From positions 186,001 to 250,000 of the forward strand of contig NC_064676.1 in the NCBI RefSeq assembly GCF_023278565.1: a stretch of 64,000 nt of DNA, in the 5' to 3' direction. This DNA is from Colletotrichum lupini (taxonomy: Eukaryota > Ascomycota > Sordariomycetes > Glomerellales > Glomerellaceae). Below, in pieces: positions 24,295-37,301 of the stretch. Position 1 is the first letter of the stretch, and every line of letters begins with the position of its first letter. The translations under genes were made by a program, and so were the position numbers. The notes beneath the pieces are model-generated. The model was not told the origin of the DNA, searched no databases, and worked only from the letters and a program-made list of their open reading frames with translations.

Positions 24295-25418
24295 TTTAGA
24301 GGCTGTGCTATCTGTTTCTTGGTTGTGATTGATGATGTGAATAGTGGAAGGAGATCTCGTCAACAGGCAATGGCGGTGGGAGGTGAGAGAGATATCGAAG
24401 AAAGGTAGGGAGGTCTGAGAGCTACTGATTCAACGTATAAATACTCAAAGAGTATTCTGTGAAGGCGTTCGAATGCAAAAGAGTGTCTTGTATCTCCAAC
24501 TGACCGCCTTCGCTGCCTGAAAAGTTGTGTTGACTGAGTAACGACATAGGTGGAAGGAGCAAACGGCGGCCATCAAGTCCATATGCCTTTGTTCTTTCCT
24601 TGAAAAAGTCCACTATGAGATGACCAAAAAAATCTCATTAAGGCATATATGCGATGATGATCATGCTAGCTCAGCTACAATACTTTGTCCACGTGTATAT
24701 CACTTGTGTAACCATCGAGAACCCCTTGCAATCAATCATCAGCACGAACTGAACTTTGGTACTAATTACCCAAGGGGAGTGTAGGAGAAGCACAGTGCCA
24801 AGTTGAAGTAGGTATAGAGATAACTTTTGGCAGCTTGAAACTATTTTACTTAGGTAGTGACCGTTCGTTGGTTTGGCCAAATCAAGACAGTTTTCATGTG
24901 AGTTCTATGTCACGAGCGTCTTGAGGCACCTACCGATTTTGAACGGTGGATGAAATGATGGCATCTGAATCTGTCACACCAGCAAGAGATCTCAGCATTC
25001 TCTCTTTATCTGTGTTAGTAATAGATTGATGTTGGGCAGTGTTTGCCAGGTACATGCGGAGCCACATTAAACAAACACCCGCCATGGTGTACTACAAACA
25101 GTGACGCAGCTAGGACACCCGCACAATACTTCAACATGATCACCGTCCATACCTCTTCTACACCCTGCCTCAATAGTGTAGTTCGAAGCTTCAACACCTA
25201 AGCGTACTTCAAGTTGCTGATTCGCTGTTGCACGTGCAAAGACAGTATCTCCGATCAACTAAGATACAATTGTCGTGTTCAATTTCTTCAAGTTATGTTC
25301 TGTCCGTTTCAATGCTAGATACTTTTTGCACCTCAAATAATGTTACAAGTGCCAGAAACAAATACACGCTATGTCCACTCTAATGCCCCGGTAGACCTAT
25401 GTTCCACAAAACAAACCA
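24295..25418. other. Spacer, promoter of the small secreted protein gene and 3' flank of the transporter-fusion gene
   Basis: No recognisable gene. The left part is the minus-strand promoter and leader of the secreted protein, with a TATTTATA box at about 24435-24442. The right part is the 3' region of the transporter fusion. Confidence 0.5.
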
Positions 25419-27927
25419 TCAACGCCTTTCGCCTCCAGACTTTTGTCTCTCAGCCTGACCAAGCCATGCAGTTTGCTCGTCTAACCGGCTGTAATGCGCA
25501 TCAATCACCTCCTGGTTCAAGTAATTCAGCCTGTGACCACACCTCGTCCACTTGACGTCATGCGCCGTTGCTGAATCATCGCAGCATCCTCCCCAGCAGT
25601 CTCCGATACGGTCAATGACCGACTGGAACTTGGCCTTCTCACTCCTCCGGCTCCGGTCGATAATGTTGAGCATCGTCGGAATTGCGACCTCGTGGAACAG
25701 GTCCGCGCAACCGTAGACCGATGACAGAAAAATAAAGTCGGCAAAGAAATGTCGAGGAATGTAGAAAATGTCCGACCAGCCTACGCAAAACTCCTTTTCC
25801 TCGATCGTGTAGCCGCGGTTCATCCGGATAATTTCGCCGTTGACGGTGACGGCCTTCTCGTTCCACTTGTGGTACCAACCCCACCATTGCGGAAACTTCT
25901 GCCAGTCCGTCATACACATGTACCGCGGGCCGTCGCCCTCGAACTGCCGTGTGTTGTGAGATGTCGGGAACCAGATGGACTCGCGGTTCTCATCGACCCA
26001 AGCCATCGGGTCGATCCAGGAGTCGAAGTGGAAGTACATCAACCCTTCGATATCGGGTTGCTCGTCGAGTATGAGCTTCATTGTCCTGGCGACTTGCATG
26101 TAAATTGTTTCGTGGTGTGGGTACTGCGAGTGCGTGAGATTGTGCCAGTCTTCGGGCTTATCCTCGACCATCTCCGGCATGGAGATGTGGACGGTGTGGT
26201 AAAAGGGCTTGTATTTCATGAGGAGAGGCACGCGCTCCATGCGCTTCGCATTCCAGCGAATCATTGCGAGCGTGTTGCTAAAGGGTGAGGCAGTGAGGTT
26301 GCCAGGACCTGTCGAGATCTTGTACGGTTCTTGCTTGTCCGTGAAGGGTGTGATGATTTCGGCCGGGGGTGTCGAGCAGTGTCCGTCGGTGTCATCTCTC
26401 ATCACGAGTCGGTACTCGGGGGTATGCGGGAGTTCGGAAAGTGTTGCATAGGGGATGATGCCTGCGCCGAGAAAGCTGGCAAGGGTAAGAAGACCGAACT
26501 TTGCTTTCTGCAATAGCGTTAGTATGCCTCGATCACAGTACTTCATTAAGATGACCGACCTTGTAGGATGGAGGCGGCGCAAAAGAGTTCGGCACGTCAT
26601 CCACTGGAGACGAACTAATATACTCTTTCAGGGGAGCATACTTCATGTATGCCAGCGAAGCGATGAAAATGAGCACTGTGCCGGGTATGAGGAACATGCT
26701 GTATCGAGACAAGAAGAAGTGCGCGGACACAAGCATCAACACAATACTTGTGGTGTCGTTGATGAACCATCTCACCCATGAGTCGACCCCTGTATAACGT
26801 CAGCAATCTTCTTCGAGAACCCCCAAGTGGGACGGTGTCTAAAACGTACTTTTCTGTGCAACCGTAGTAATCAGAGCTACAAGTGTGGTCATGAACACCA
26901 CTGACAAGCCCTTGCTGTCGTAGCCGCCGAAGAAAGTGGGTTCGAAGGAGCTGTATAGTCGCACAAGTGCATGCACGAGCAGGTTGAGCATCGCACCGAA
27001 TGCTCCCAAGACAATGTTTGCGCCGTTTGAGCTCAACTCGGTAGCCTTCAAAAGCTTCTCGCTGTGGATGTCGGATAAGGCACTGAAGCTGGCCTGGCCG
27101 ACAATGCTGACGTAGAGGGGAAGCTGGTATGTCGATGCCCTCGTGCGATGTTGTGGGTAGAACTGGGAGAGTACCAGACCCGACGTCTACTCCTGTTTAG
27201 CAGCTGAATTGGAATATCAGAAGCTACGTGAATGACCTACCTGGATCAAGAAAGCCATCCATCGGGTCTTGGGGCCCTTCAGTCCAAGAGCGGGCGTCGT
27301 GACTAGAGCTGCTGCGACCATGATGCCGCTCTTCGTGATGGAGACGGTGCCTGGATCGCTGACCAAATAGTTGAGAAACAACTTGAGAAAGAAATGTTAG
27401 CTTTTGCCTCATCTAATCTTGCGCCAGCGCCAAGTGCCAAGCGCTTTGACATCGCATACCAAGTTGTTGCTGAGCATTTGCAGTAAAGCAATCCTCATCA
27501 GTCCGAATCTCAAGTCCGCGTCTCCCCAGACATAAGACCAGAGTGCCCTCGCGCCTTCAATGCGGGGAGCTTGTCGCGATAGCTTCTCCGCAGCGTACTC
27601 GCCAGACGACCGTCCGTCCTCATCAGCGCCAAGATCCAAGTCCTCCGATCCGTTGCCCAGCGAAGAGTACTCGGTGTTGGTATTTCGTCGGCGAATCTCG
27701 CGTTTCAAAAGCAAAGTCGCAATCAAGAACCTTAGAAATTCGGATATCGTTAAACTCGAAGATGGCGAAAAGTTGAACTGCCCTCGCTCGCGGGAATTCC
27801 AGAGATTGACCGCCGCGCCGACCTGGAGGAGCACCAGCCCGAGCGCGGCGAGACACGGGACCAGCCCGGCGCCACCGGATCCGGCTACCGCCAGCATTCG
27901 GCGGAAGATGGACCGGTTTACGGCCAT
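25419..27927 (-). CDS. Nucleotide-sugar transporter fused to an extra C-terminal domain, possibly glycosyltransferase-like
   Basis: Minus-strand exons are 27460-27927, 27241-27381, 26850-27186, 26560-26789 and 25419-26507. All splice in frame, giving 754 aa. Residues 1 to about 385 are a multi-TM nucleotide-sugar transporter (UDP-galactose/CMP-sialic acid transporter family), which carries activated sugars into the Golgi lumen. Visible marks are LVLLQVGAAVNLW, LLQMLSNNL, SDPGTVSITKSGIMVAAAL and ANIVLGAFGAMLNLLVHAL. Exon 5 adds about 362 residues: one more hydrophobic segment (FGLLTLASFLGAGIIPYATL), then a soluble domain with GLMYFHFDSWIDPMAW, WWGWYHKW, EKEFCVGWSDIFYIP and GDCWGGCC. An extra TM after a ten-TM transporter would place this domain in the lumen. 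The domain family is not recognised; a sugar-transfer role is inference. The alternative is two separate genes, but no stop or start separates them, and the 52-bp intron (26508-26559, with an ACTAAC branch site) joins them in phase. Confidence 0.75.
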
Positions 27928-30900
27928 GGCGAAAGAAGAAAGAAAAAAGGAGTGTAAGGCGGCGGCGCGAGTTCGTCTCGATCGCTTTCCGTTGTGTTTT
28001 CTACCAGTTTTGACGAGAAATCATGATTTCGCAACCACCGCGAGTCGAAAAGAAGAGGACAGAACGCTTGGCCCTTTTTCCTCGCTGCGAAAATACGAGT
28101 CGTGGCGGGGGCGATCAGCGTCGCAAAAAAGGTCCCCTCGGCCTCCAGACAATAGCAGGGCTGTTCGCACGGAATCTGCTGGGGGCCAGGTTAAAACCGG
28201 GGACTTGATAGGGGACGAGAATCGAAATCGAGCTTGAATTCCCCAATCTGACCACGCCGCGGACGCCCCAGTACGAGATCGTCAGCGTTCAGCTTCGGTT
28301 GCGTGGAGCGAGTACGGATGTGGACGGCTCTCGAAAAAGGGGGGGTGGTGTTCGTCAGTCAGCGCGGGTGACTTCGATGTCGCGAATAGTATCATTGAAG
28401 AACACGAAAGCTGGCAAGATGGGAGGCACAATGGTTTTGTCTGTCCTTGAGCTCCATACTCGAAGCTTAATTTGCTGCTAATAAAAAGTATTTTAAGGAT
28501 CTGAGGCAAAGCAGACCCAGGCAAAGGCATCCCCCTAACATTGCAGTTACAATTCTGGCAGCGAATTAATTAGCACGGCTGTCGCCTGTTTGCATGATCC
28601 CCGTCAATCTGGGTGTTGGACTGAACGCCAAGTGGACCGATGAGCTTTGGGAACATTTGGAAGTATCCGTTTGTTAAACCTTCCGGTGTGGGCGCCCGGC
28701 AGTGCTTGATTGCAGCTTTGCCCGATCAGTTAGGTGATCACGAAAGAGGAGATTCGACCGCAGTACATAAGGTACGGCGCAGCGCCAGGCTTGCGAAGTT
28801 GTGGCAGCGTGAAGGTCGATCCGGCGTTTAAAGAGCAAAGAATCTCTGCGCAAGGCACCAAGTTTCCAAAAGGCCAAAGTTGGCGCGCCGCGCGTCCTGT
28901 AACATCTTCTCCTCAACAAAGGCCAGTCATGCGGAGTAAACTTCAAGTTGACAACCACACACACCAGGAAACCATCCGAGGCTACAGCTACTTGTTTCTT
29001 AACAGCTGTCTGGCCTTATGAGTGTGTGGAAGAGATGGGGCACGTGTTCGGCCCAAAGAACTAGCTTTTAACATGAGTCGCAACGGCTGTCACGGAACTG
29101 CGCATCTTCAAGGACACAGCCTGCGCCAGAAGAAGTGAGACCGGCTATCGAAATGTGGCCTGGCCGTGAGGGGCCACTCTCTTATTGGACCGTCTTATCA
29201 CTCGGCGCCAGGATTGAGTTCCCAATTTAGGTCGTTTGGAGGGGCCTCCCGGTTCCCCTTGTTAAGCACGGTTCAGCAATGTCGTAGCCGTGACGGCACG
29301 CAACGCTGAGAGGGCACTGCTAACAGAAACTGGCACACTGGTTAGGGGCCGATGGATAGACTGAAAATAAGGCGGTGGGCGTTGGTCCGTCCACCTTCAG
29401 TCGTTCGGCTGAACTGTATGGTGCTGACAGTGACGGAATCAAGTGAGATGCTCAGCTGGGTCGATACGGGGAAACTCCGCCCGCTTGCCTTGAGATCACG
29501 ACACATTTGTCCTGCCTTCCACCATGTCGGGAGGCGGTGATCAGGCAGGTTCTAGACCAAGAGAAGGGGAGGGTGGGTTGGAAGGAAACAAGAGTTTACA
29601 TGTGGCAAGCCGAACATTCCAATCAGGGTCCGACTTGAAACACATGTGCATGTTGACCCCTACTGCGCCGTCCGCGCCCAAGTTTGCTACGAATCGGAGG
29701 TCGCTTCACTTGTAAGGCGCATGGCTAGTGTGTTATCCTTCAAGCACTTCCAGGGGCGGCTATTCAAGATCTACCACATTCGACAGCGCCATTTAGGGAA
29801 GCTGAGAGGCCTGCAGGATCTCTTGTCTTGACTGCGTGATACTGCATAGGGGAACCAGATGGAGAAGGACTTTCCGATGGTCTGGACACAATGCCATGAG
29901 CTTGACTTGACGTACAATCGGTTGAGGTTCCTTCCCCGCCTCACTATGCAACAAGCGACATCATATTCAAGGCTCGCTAACTTCGCATGACCATGGAGGC
30001 GAATGCTAGAAGCACCAGAATACTCGGCCACGGCTGCAGATGTGACTTGTGCAAACCAGTCTCCTATGCCAATACAGGCCTCTGTGATTCAGCTGGATTA
30101 TTGATGAGATGCCGAAGACAGCGGCTCTATGTCAGGCCTCCCCATCTGTCATCCTATATCAAGACTATTGGATTGAAAGGTTTAACTGGTGCAAAGTCTT
30201 CCACGCGTCCGACCACGTCACTGGCAGCAACTAGGAGGTGCCATCACCTGCGTTAGCTGCGACGGCAGCGCTAGAAGTTTTCCGCCCGTCTCACTACCTA
30301 GTTCAACCGTCAAACACACTCAGCATAGCTCACAAATCCAGACCAGAGCGACGGGTAGACTACTCCGATTCGAGAAGACAGCAAAATCCACGGTCAAACT
30401 TTCGAGTCCGGCCGCGAACGCCATTGTTACGGGCTCGGAGCCATGCCCCGAAGCCCCCACTTGCCGCAGAGCGCGTCCGTTTCCCTTTAGTCATCGTCGA
30501 TCTCACGGTCTCAAACGTAAATGGCGGTTGAGGTTGATATCGGAACAGCAAAATTTGGGATGATGAAAAGCCCAGCTTTTGAGTAGAATCAAGATGCCTC
30601 CATTTCAAATTCACTTACGCTGAGCTTAGTGCGTTGCACATGAACACAACTAATTTGCAGCTCCTGAGTCCACATTCATGTTACCCTGAAGACGGGCACA
30701 GCTGGGGGAACTTTGCGTCTTTCTGATCCACATCCAAAGAGTCCTGGAACAGTGGCTCAGCCCACGGGCCCTGGTGCCGTTCAACGGACCGTACCGTCTT
30801 CCGAAGCCCCGCTCAAACACTGACTTCCTCTCACTCTGTAAGATCGTGAATATGTGTACGATGCCTCGAAGCTGAGCTACTCCAGGAGTTACGGTGTCTG

Positions 30901-32907
30901 GGATGTAGTTTCTTTCGTGACTTGCACTACTTGGCTATTCTTTCCAAAGTGAACACAACCAGAGTCTTGACAGAGCTCCTGATCGACCATTGAGACGCGA
31001 GATGCCAGAAACAACGTCGGAGGATTGTGAACATCGTGAGAGATACATCCCGAGTCCCATCTGTCATGACTGGGAAGGAGTTCGATCGTCCGCTCCAAGT
31101 TTCGACGAGAGGACGCCGAAGATACTAGACGAACCTTGGTGAAGCCTCAGTTTTCAGAAAAAGCATATGCCTTCATGCTAGACTTGCCAGTTCAATAGCC
31201 GTCGTATCCATCATCCGTCCGACGGTCAAACTATCTGACTCTACCATTCTGATTCATGTACCTAATCGTCAATAAGGTTGTGGCGGAAAATCCACAAGCA
31301 GATATTATGCCCGTCTTGGCCATCTTGTTTACCTCAAGGTCCAGATTCGACAGGGTCTAGACGAGATCTGACGCCTCAAGCTCATGCGGAGGCCAAACCC
31401 CCGCCTGATCGCGTAAGTCATCACATAAGAATGCCGTGATGGAGGGAACAAGTTTGGGTAAGGCTGCATCGTCTTTTTAAAGTTCGACGTCAACGCCGAG
31501 CTTGAAGCGGTTTGAGATGTTGCCAAGAGAACACCTTTCCGTACAGAGGAGGTGAGTGCTCTCATTCGAGACAGCATCTGATGCTCTGCACAGATGTCGC
31601 AGTAGCTGACGCAGATCTATGTCCGAGCACTATTTGGATTTTCTCTTCACAGCAAGATAGTGTGCGTCTCGAATTCTCATGGAAGTAAATGAGTGGTCGG
31701 TGTGTTCGGCCCAATCTCACCAGCGTTGGAGACGCGGCTCGCTAAAAAGTTTGATTTGTACCGAACTTCGTGTTGATGTTGCGATCAACTCGAACTGCAG
31801 TCAGCGGCGACAATCGAGGCCGATACAGATGCATTCCTGGCTCAGATGATCTTGACAAGAGGGGTTTAAAGGGGGATTTGGGGAATACATGGATACAAGT
31901 AATGGCCAACTCAAGCCCGACGCCGCATGCAACGCTTGGAGTACTTCAATGTTTCATGGACCAAGAGCTGGTGTGTGATTTGCTCTCGTAAAACTGACTC
32001 ACTTCCCACTGGCTCATCCTGGATAATCACAAGCCCCTACCAAGCTGGAGCTTTGCCCGGTCTCGCTACCCAATGGCATAAGCCTCTCACATTCCAACTT
32101 TGATTTAAGCTCCTGGTAGAATTGATACTGTTCCCGCCATCGGCTCATCCCCCGAGTCCTCCAACCTTGCCTTGTGGTCTGGAACAATGTTTGGATCGAC
32201 CCGTTACAGCACTGTCACCGAGGACCGCCCGAGGGTCGTCTGATATGTACATCCCCAAGTGGACAACCCCGACAACGGTCTCCCCGTTCGCCGCGATGAA
32301 GGTGTCCTCCAGAAGACGGAAAAGCAGTGACTTTTGCCTCAGCCCGAGGAGGATATGTTGATAACCCGCCACCGTTCGCCGCAAGAAGAACTTTAAACAG
32401 AGAGGTTTACCCGTGACGGCTGGGGGCGAGGCGCGCCTCCGGCTTTTGCATCCCGCACTGGACAAGTGAGAGCCTCTGTCGGCCCAGTTTGTTTCGATAT
32501 TTAGAACGAACACACCCGCGAACGCTCACCAATCTCTTTCTCACCACGTCATGGCTCGAGTCATATCCGCTGAAGTATTCCGAAGAGTCTGCATCGGAGT
32601 GAACGACCTAGGCATGTGTACGTTACATCGCATTCACGCTAGCATTACACGCCTTACTGAGACCTATCCAATCTCACCCCGACTTCCCCATCCCTAAATC
32701 ATCAAAAGCTGAACTAGTAACGATCAATGTCTGACCATCTCTTCGCAGCGGCGTTTCCGCCGACCAACCAATAAAGGGTCCCGGCAATTCGGTTCTGGGC
32801 CTTGGTCTCTCCTGGGCAGAATTATCACCATATCCTCCGACTACCAGCTTCCAACTCGACTTGCTCGCGTTCGGGGCCGTACCTCTTCTCATCCAAATGC
32901 GGCCACG
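27928..32907. other. Nearly 5-kb spacer without a recognisable gene
   Basis: Normal base composition and no repeats seen, but no ORF with a domain or coherent splicing on either strand. The left end is the promoter of the transporter fusion, with a long T- and C-rich leader on the minus strand. The right end (about 32550-32907) is probably the leader of the SAT4-like gene; an ATG at 32550 opens only a short frame. Non-coding RNA or a fast-evolving spliced gene cannot be excluded. Confidence 0.45.
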
Positions 32908-34314
32908 ATGACTTCTATTGAGAGCAACGGACCTCTGATAGCGGGCATCACATGTTTTCTCTGCTTCTTCTGTGGCGCCTTCCTGGCGTTACGAGTGTAC
33001 GCGAAGTTAAGCAGGGGACAGAAGCTGTGGTGGGATGACTACATCTTTCTTTTCTCGTGGGTACGTATATAAATTCTTGACGAGGTATCTGTTTGTCTGA
33101 CTATCTGACATCTAAACTGACGGTGGCTTGCAGACTTGTCTCTTTGTCGAATCGATCATCACCCAAATGGGCGTCAACTTGGGTTTCGGCCGTCACTATT
33201 ACGACATCATTCCCCAGGCCAATCTCCTAACGATCGCCATGTATACTTCAGTAGGCGCATCAATATCGTGCTTTGCTTCGACTGGTAGCAAAGTTGGGTT
33301 TGGTGTAACCCTCCTTCGGCTCACGACGGGCTGGTTCAGGATATTTGTGTGGTTCGCCGTCGTGACATTGGCGGTGGTCATGCTTCCCAGCGCGACCTTG
33401 ACATGGCTGAAGTGCACCCCGGTGCAAAAGAACTTCAACAGACAGATGCCAGGGACCTGCTGGGATGAGTCTGTGACGCTCAACTACGGCATCTTTAACG
33501 CGGCTTGGTGCGCGTTCATGGACTTTGTGTTGGCGATAATCCCCTGGAAGCTCATATGGGGGATGCGGTTGAGAAAACACGAGAAGCTAGGCGTTTGCTT
33601 TGCGATGAGCCTAGGCTGGTTGTATGTTTTTGTTCTCAAGTCGTCGTACTATCTTACCTCATGCTGACTTATCATCACAGGGCAGGCGTATGCGCCATCA
33701 TCAAGGGCATATATCTTGTTCAACTAGAACAAGGTGACTTTTTCTGTGAGTTGACTAGTTGCTATTGCATTTGGCTTTTGTCATCTTTCTAACATTTGCA
33801 CCCAAGTCAACGGAAAGGACGTAACTATCTGGACCGCTGTGGAAACGGCCACAGCAATAATTGGATCATCGATTCCGGTCTTACGAGTCTTTATCAAAGA
33901 AAAGGCATCTACCCTTGGCTACGACAACAAAGTCAACCACGATGATAGCAACGAAAATTCAAACAACATGGAGCTCAACACGTATCGGAGCGTGATTACC
34001 TCTACAACGCGGAAGGGTACCCTATCGACGACGGAAGAGACCGATTTGGATGGCGCACGGAATCTCCCACGGAGCGGAAGCTGTCTTTTGGTGGACATAC
34101 CAGACTTCAAGCTTGAGGGAATTGTGCGAGCTCGGAGCGTGGATGGAGAAAGTCAAGGCGGGTCAGACGATGATCAGAAGTTTATTAATCATGATCGGGT
34201 CGACCACAATGTCCATAGCCAGGAACAAATCAGGTATGTTGGCCCTATATGGCGTGTATACTTTTGCTAACCCTTTCCAGGGACGAGCGGGAGTTTTATG
34301 GAAGAGCGCTCTGA
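32908..34314 (+). CDS. SAT4-type fungal rhodopsin-domain integral membrane protein
   Basis: Exons read as 32908-33060, 33134-33621, 33681-33745, 33807-34233 and 34281-34314 (388 aa). Introns are 47-73 bp with GT..AG borders. The product has about seven TM segments followed by a hydrophilic, charged C-terminal tail from roughly residue 260, as in the fungal rhodopsin-domain (SAT4/Pth11-related) family. Family marks include LRVYAKLSRGQKLWWDDY after the first TM, an extracellular KCTPVQKNF..PGTCW cysteine pair, and FMDFVLAIIPWKLIWGMRLR. Members are plasma-membrane or vacuolar proteins, some receptor-like, mostly of unknown ligand. The last intron (34234-34280) is inferred; without it the protein ends at 34270 with a slightly different tail. 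Confidence 0.85.
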
Positions 34315-34642
34315 TCAAGTCGTTCTATTGAGAATGGGAGCCAGAAGCATTACGCGTAAGAAGACAATTACGCGAAGGGGGGAATTACTGACTCTTCTGT
34401 ACTAATGTTTTTGAATGAGAGCAAAGACCTCTGATGTCGAAGGCTTGATGATACGTGGAGTATTTTCACTCCGCTATAAAGTAATGACAGTAATGAGAAT
34501 CATGAAGTAATCTTACGAGTTGATACCATCGTTCTCTAAATTGACCATGCTGTTTTGTAAGAATTTAGCCACAAAGAGTTTAGATGTGCCAAAGAGTAAA
34601 TTGTAAGATACTTTATGCACCGGCATTCTAAGATTACTATGG

Positions 34643-35837
34643 TCACCGGTATATGGCGTCATATGCCGCTGACGATTTTTCCGGAACGGTCATGAAAGGA
34701 TCTGCAACAACCGCCTTCTTGATCTCATCCTCCGAGACCTCCTGCTTGAGAAGCCATCCGAGGCCTCTGAAAATGTCAAGGTTTGCCTTGAACGCGGACT
34801 TGACACCAGGGAATATGAAATGTCCATGCGGAGCGCCGGGATACACATCTAACCGGGTTTCAACCCCGTGTGCTCTGAGAGCTTTCTCGTAAACCAGCCC
34901 GTCATCCCGGAGGAAGTCCAGACCTCCAACCTGCACAACTGTTCGTGGCATTCCGACATGGGGATTCTTCGAGTTGAAAGGCGAATAATCCACTGATTTG
35001 ATGTCTGCCTTGTAATTGGCAGCAAGATAACCCCAGGCTGCTTTACTGAAGATCGGAGCCTCGGCGTTCTGCTCTCTTGCGAGGAAGATATCTTTGTACT
35101 TTGGAGGCACTATATCGTCCTCGAGGAAGAGCGGAGCCAGGAGCCAGACACCGGTGAGAGGAGCTCCGAGCTTCGTCGCGCCATCAACCATCTTCTGTGC
35201 CATGACGGCCGCAAGGTTTGCGCCAGCAGATGGGCCTCCGATAACGAAGCCTGCGCTCAAGTCGCCACCTAGGGTGTGCGCATTCTCAGAAACCCACTTG
35301 AGCCCATCTTCAACATCATTGGGGGCCGCGGGGAAAGGGTGTGTGGGTGCCAGACGATAGGAAAGGTTGATGACAGTGGCATTGAAGAGCTTTCTGGCGA
35401 TTCTGGCCCAGGGGCTCATTTGGTGACAGTCACCCATTGTGAAGGCGCCTCCATAGATGAGAACGATGACTGGGGACTTTGCGCCTGTTGACGTGGAGGG
35501 CTTGTGGACGCGGGCTTCTTGTTGGCGGCCCCCATCGCGCATTGGGATTTGGATAGTGTACTCGAATTCCGTGTCTGGGGCTGGGGGAGCTGACTCTGGC
35601 AAGGGATGCCCACCTGCCAGGTACTGGAGTATGGTTAGTGGCCGAGTCAGTTCATGCCAACGAGCCTTGACTAACCTCTGCGATCTCTGGACTTCAACGA
35701 GGGTCAGTCCCTTTGTTCCAGACTTTTGAAATTTTGCTTGCGGTTGATACTCACTCGATGACGCTCAAGGCAGCGAGCTTCTCTTTTGTGTCATACTCCA
35801 TCTTGTCCACAGACGTCTTGTTCTCAAGAGAGCCCAT
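34643..35837 (-). CDS. Alpha/beta-hydrolase fold-3 (HSL-type) esterase
   Basis: Cytosolic-type carboxylesterase or lipase of the hormone-sensitive-lipase family. Minus-strand exons are 35755-35837, 35676-35691 and 34643-35623, giving 359 aa. The middle exon is only 16 nt; it is needed to read SVI-DPEIAE-YLAGGHP, a typical family N-terminus. The oxyanion motif is YGGAF at residues 90-94 (usually HGGG/HGGA). The nucleophile is Ser165 in GPSAG, followed by the acid Asp269 in VGGLDFLRDDG and His299 in GAPHGH. There is no signal peptide. Fungal members hydrolyse short-chain esters or detoxify lactones and acylated metabolites; the natural substrate here is unknown. It converges on the SAT4-like gene with about 330 bp between the stop codons, a spacer that holds only their 3' UTRs. 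Confidence 0.92.
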
Positions 35838-37037
35838 TGATACAGTCTATTGCCTGAGCAAAAGTGCAAGTGTTGGAAATATGTGGGATAGCGGTGCGCA
35901 CGAGGGAAAAAAAATTGGATTAAGAAAATCTTCCAACAGCGAGCGGCCACTGTCAATTTAAAGCAAAGCCGCATTCGTTATCTGATGTGACGGAATCTGG
36001 TTCCAACAGAGCTAAAAGATTACATGTTTGTCTAGTCCCAACGGCAGCGCTACTATCGGACATGGTCTCCGCACCCCGATTGTCCGAGGGACCACAATGT
36101 GTTCGCTTCGATGGTCATTATTGATCTGCTCATGGGTAAAAAGCAAATCCAGCAAATGAAACGAATCCCCCCGCGGAAAACCCCTCTTCTAGTGCAACGA
36201 GGCATCCCACGTCAGCACAATAACCATGCGAATTTTCGGTGTTTGGCCAACGAAAAGTCCCTTTTGGCAAACCCAGCCCGACGGTCTGGCTGCAAATGAT
36301 GTTACATTGAAGATGCGCGTGCGAGGCCCAGTTCGGAGAAAGCAAGTCTTGGCGATGTTTGTGTCCCACAAATACCATTCATACCGAGCAAACGCTCCTC
36401 TTCGAGATCATACCTCCCAACATTTGACCAAGTCGAGCCTCTTATCTGTGATACTCTCGGATGCGAAATTTCAAGCACAGTCTTTTCTACCTTATAATAA
36501 CTTACTGCATGTGTTAAATTAAGTATGCCGTGTGGACATTTCCTTAGCTGAGGAGAACCTTGGCCCGATTTAAAATTTCCTTCATCAGGATACCTTGTCT
36601 GCGGTGAAGCCCTCCTTTGTCATGTTCTTTGACCCGAGAACACAGAAATTATCCTAAAAAGATTTTTAAAACAGGTTTGAAGGAGACAACTCGGAAAGAC
36701 TGATTCAGCCTAGGTGCTCTAGGTCACTGTCCTGTTTCAGAAGAGACAGTTGACAATGGCTTAGTCTAAGGTGTCAGACTGATCCATGGAACAAGACTTC
36801 TTCGCACCCATGAGTGCTGGTAAAAGACGACAGGCAACATCAACTTGCCGACTGAAAACGATAAAAGTGCCACTATGGACTAGCTCTTGAAGCTTCCTGC
36901 AACCATTCTCGACTCATCATTTCAACGCAACACTCTCAACTTTTAACTCAACGCTCCACAAAGATTCTTCATCTGACATTAGCAGCTTCAAGCATCGATC
37001 GAACTAACAGACTCACAACTCAGTTTACATCGCAGCC
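35838..37037. other. Divergent promoter region between the esterase and the small Cys-rich protein gene
   Basis: About 1.2 kb serving genes in both directions. The right 150 bp are C/A-rich with CAACACTCTCAAC-type stretches, typical of a fungal 5' UTR. Short ORFs here have no domain. Confidence 0.5.
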
Positions 37038-37301
37038 ATGTGCAACTACATCCTCAACGTCACCAAGTGCCGCCAGTGCGGCCGCACTATCAGCTCGTCC
37101 CAGTCCGACTTCGTCTACTGCCCGTCATACAGAAACGGCATTAGATGCCAGACCATTCAGCGCGACTGCCGCACTCAACTGGTCTGCTGCTCTAGTTGCC
37201 AGAGGGCCTACCACCTTGAACCTACTGTCAATGGCTCTAATATATTCGCTGATAAGGAGTATGGTTCCGACTCTGAGGATGGCTTTGCTCCATCTCAGTA
37301 G
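37038..37301 (+). CDS. Small cysteine-rich zinc-ribbon-like protein
   Basis: Single-exon ORF of 87 aa with nine cysteines at residues 2, 11, 14, 28, 37, 44, 50, 51 and 54. CRQC, a central C, and CCSSC suggest zinc binding. There is no signal peptide, and the tail is acidic (YGSDSEDGF). The start follows a long C/A-rich leader with good context (GCAGCCATGTGC). Small one-exon proteins of the MCxY..C..C type are widespread in filamentous ascomycetes with no assigned function. A role in metal binding or protein contact is inference. Confidence 0.65.
   Translation: MCNYILNVTKCRQCGRTISSSQSDFVYCPSYRNGIRCQTIQRDCRTQLVCCSSCQRAYHLEPTVNGSNIFADKEYGSDSEDGFAPSQ

Noticed and set aside
25749..26288. 179-codon + strand ORF
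   Set aside because: Antisense shadow of exon 5 of the transporter fusion.
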